Position numbers and translations under genes: made by a program. 64,000 nt of DNA, taken from assembly GCA_947846985.1 (NCBI GenBank), contig CANTUZ010000027.1, positions 2,601,535 to 2,665,534 of the forward strand, in the 5' to 3' direction. Position 1 is the first letter of the stretch, and each line of letters starts with the position of its first letter. Source of the DNA: Fratercula arctica (taxonomy: Eukaryota; Chordata; Aves; Charadriiformes; Alcidae). The notes under the pieces are model-generated. The model made no database searches. It saw only the letters and a list, made by a program, of their open reading frames with translations, and had not been told where the DNA came from. This document shows positions 63,842 through 64,000 of the stretch, piece by piece.

Positions 63842-64000
63842 GCAATCAGAACCAACCCTTTTTGATATCACAAGGCAGTCAGAGCCGTCCGTTTTTGACA
63901 TCACGGCGCAGTCTTTGCCCCCCATTAGTGACATCACAGGGCAGTCAGAGCCCGCCCTTCGTGACATCACAAGGCAGCCAGAGCCTTTCTTTGTGACACT
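63842..64000 (+). repeat. HOR unit H35, left end only
   Basis: The first 159 bases (m1 to part of m5) of another unit, cut by the window edge. The sequence is clean and shows that the array continues to the right. Confidence 0.93.

Larger units (their letters stand above)
1..64000 (+). repeat. 32-33 bp satellite array filling the window
   Basis: Every line of the window is built from a 30-34 bp monomer. The head is GTGACATCAC, then GGGCAGTCAG, followed by a variable tail such as AGCCCGCCCTTG. The consensus monomer has 21 G or C out of 33. All copies lie in the same orientation; I found no inverted segment, no mobile element and no non-satellite stretch. The head carries the short dyad GTGA-CA-TCAC. 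Monomer types differ mainly in the tail and in the bases after CAC (AGG, GGG, AAG, TGG). The array runs off both ends, so its boundaries and chromosomal context are unknown. The satellite family is not one I recognise. Confidence 0.97.

Noticed and set aside
1..64000. CRISPR array
   Set aside because: The repeated and variable parts form one homologous monomer. The tails are related to each other rather than unique spacers, no cas genes are present, and the HOR order repeats.
1..64000. G-quadruplex-forming array from the GGGG runs
   Set aside because: There is usually only one G run of 3-4 bases per 32-33 bp, so loops would be about 29 bp, too long for a typical quadruplex.
1..64000. tRNA, rRNA or other structured RNA genes
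   Set aside because: No cloverleaf, rRNA motif or long inverted repeat was seen. The only dyad is the short GTGA-N2-TCAC in each monomer.
1..64000. Telomeric repeat or simple microsatellite
   Set aside because: No TTAGGG-type or di-/trinucleotide run is present; the shortest repeating element is the 30-34 bp monomer.

Overview
The whole 64 kb window is one uninterrupted block of tandem satellite DNA. I see no convincing gene, RNA gene, transposon, CRISPR array or unique sequence. The base unit (monomer) is about 32-33 bp. It has a conserved head, GTGACATCAC followed by GGGCAGTCAG, and a variable C-rich/T-rich tail. All monomers run in the same direction, roughly two thousand of them, and the array reaches both window edges, so its ends are not visible. 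Satellite of this size and order points to a eukaryotic chromosome (heterochromatin, pericentromere, subtelomere or a similar block). A vertebrate is plausible, but I do not recognise the family and cannot name the organism.

Above the monomer there is a higher-order repeat (HOR). Taking monomer 1 (m1) as the one containing the GATATCACAAG variant, I read 61 distinguishable monomer types (m1-m61) in the longest regular unit, near 1,983 bp. Shorter units drop defined monomer sets. A 13-monomer block (m8-m20), m26, and the pair m41-m42 are present or absent as whole monomers, giving 45-, 46-, 47-, 48-, 58- and 61-monomer units of about 1,463, 1,497, 1,528, 1,560, 1,886 and 1,983 bp. These unit lengths match the monomer bookkeeping to within a few bases.

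Layout: bases 1-17,692 are nearly all short units (45-48 monomers), with one long 61-mer at 11,097 and one 660 bp internal duplication near 1,860-2,520. Bases 17,693-34,155 are the most rearranged: truncated, 58-monomer and composite units, including an apparent third-order repeat of about 4.8-5.2 kb. Bases 34,156-43,070 mix types. Bases 43,071-64,000 are mostly 61-mers. Two recombinant junctions recur: m38 joined to m49 (five times) and m51 joined to m10 (four times).

Many reading frames of 60-190 codons are open because 33 bp is exactly 11 codons, so two of three frames escape the TGA in each monomer. They end wherever a 31, 32 or 34 bp monomer shifts the frame. I treat them as artefacts of periodicity. 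Bursts of single-base indels alternate with almost error-free units and look more like long-read assembly noise than biology. The features below annotate the array, each HOR unit, the main blocks and the junctions.
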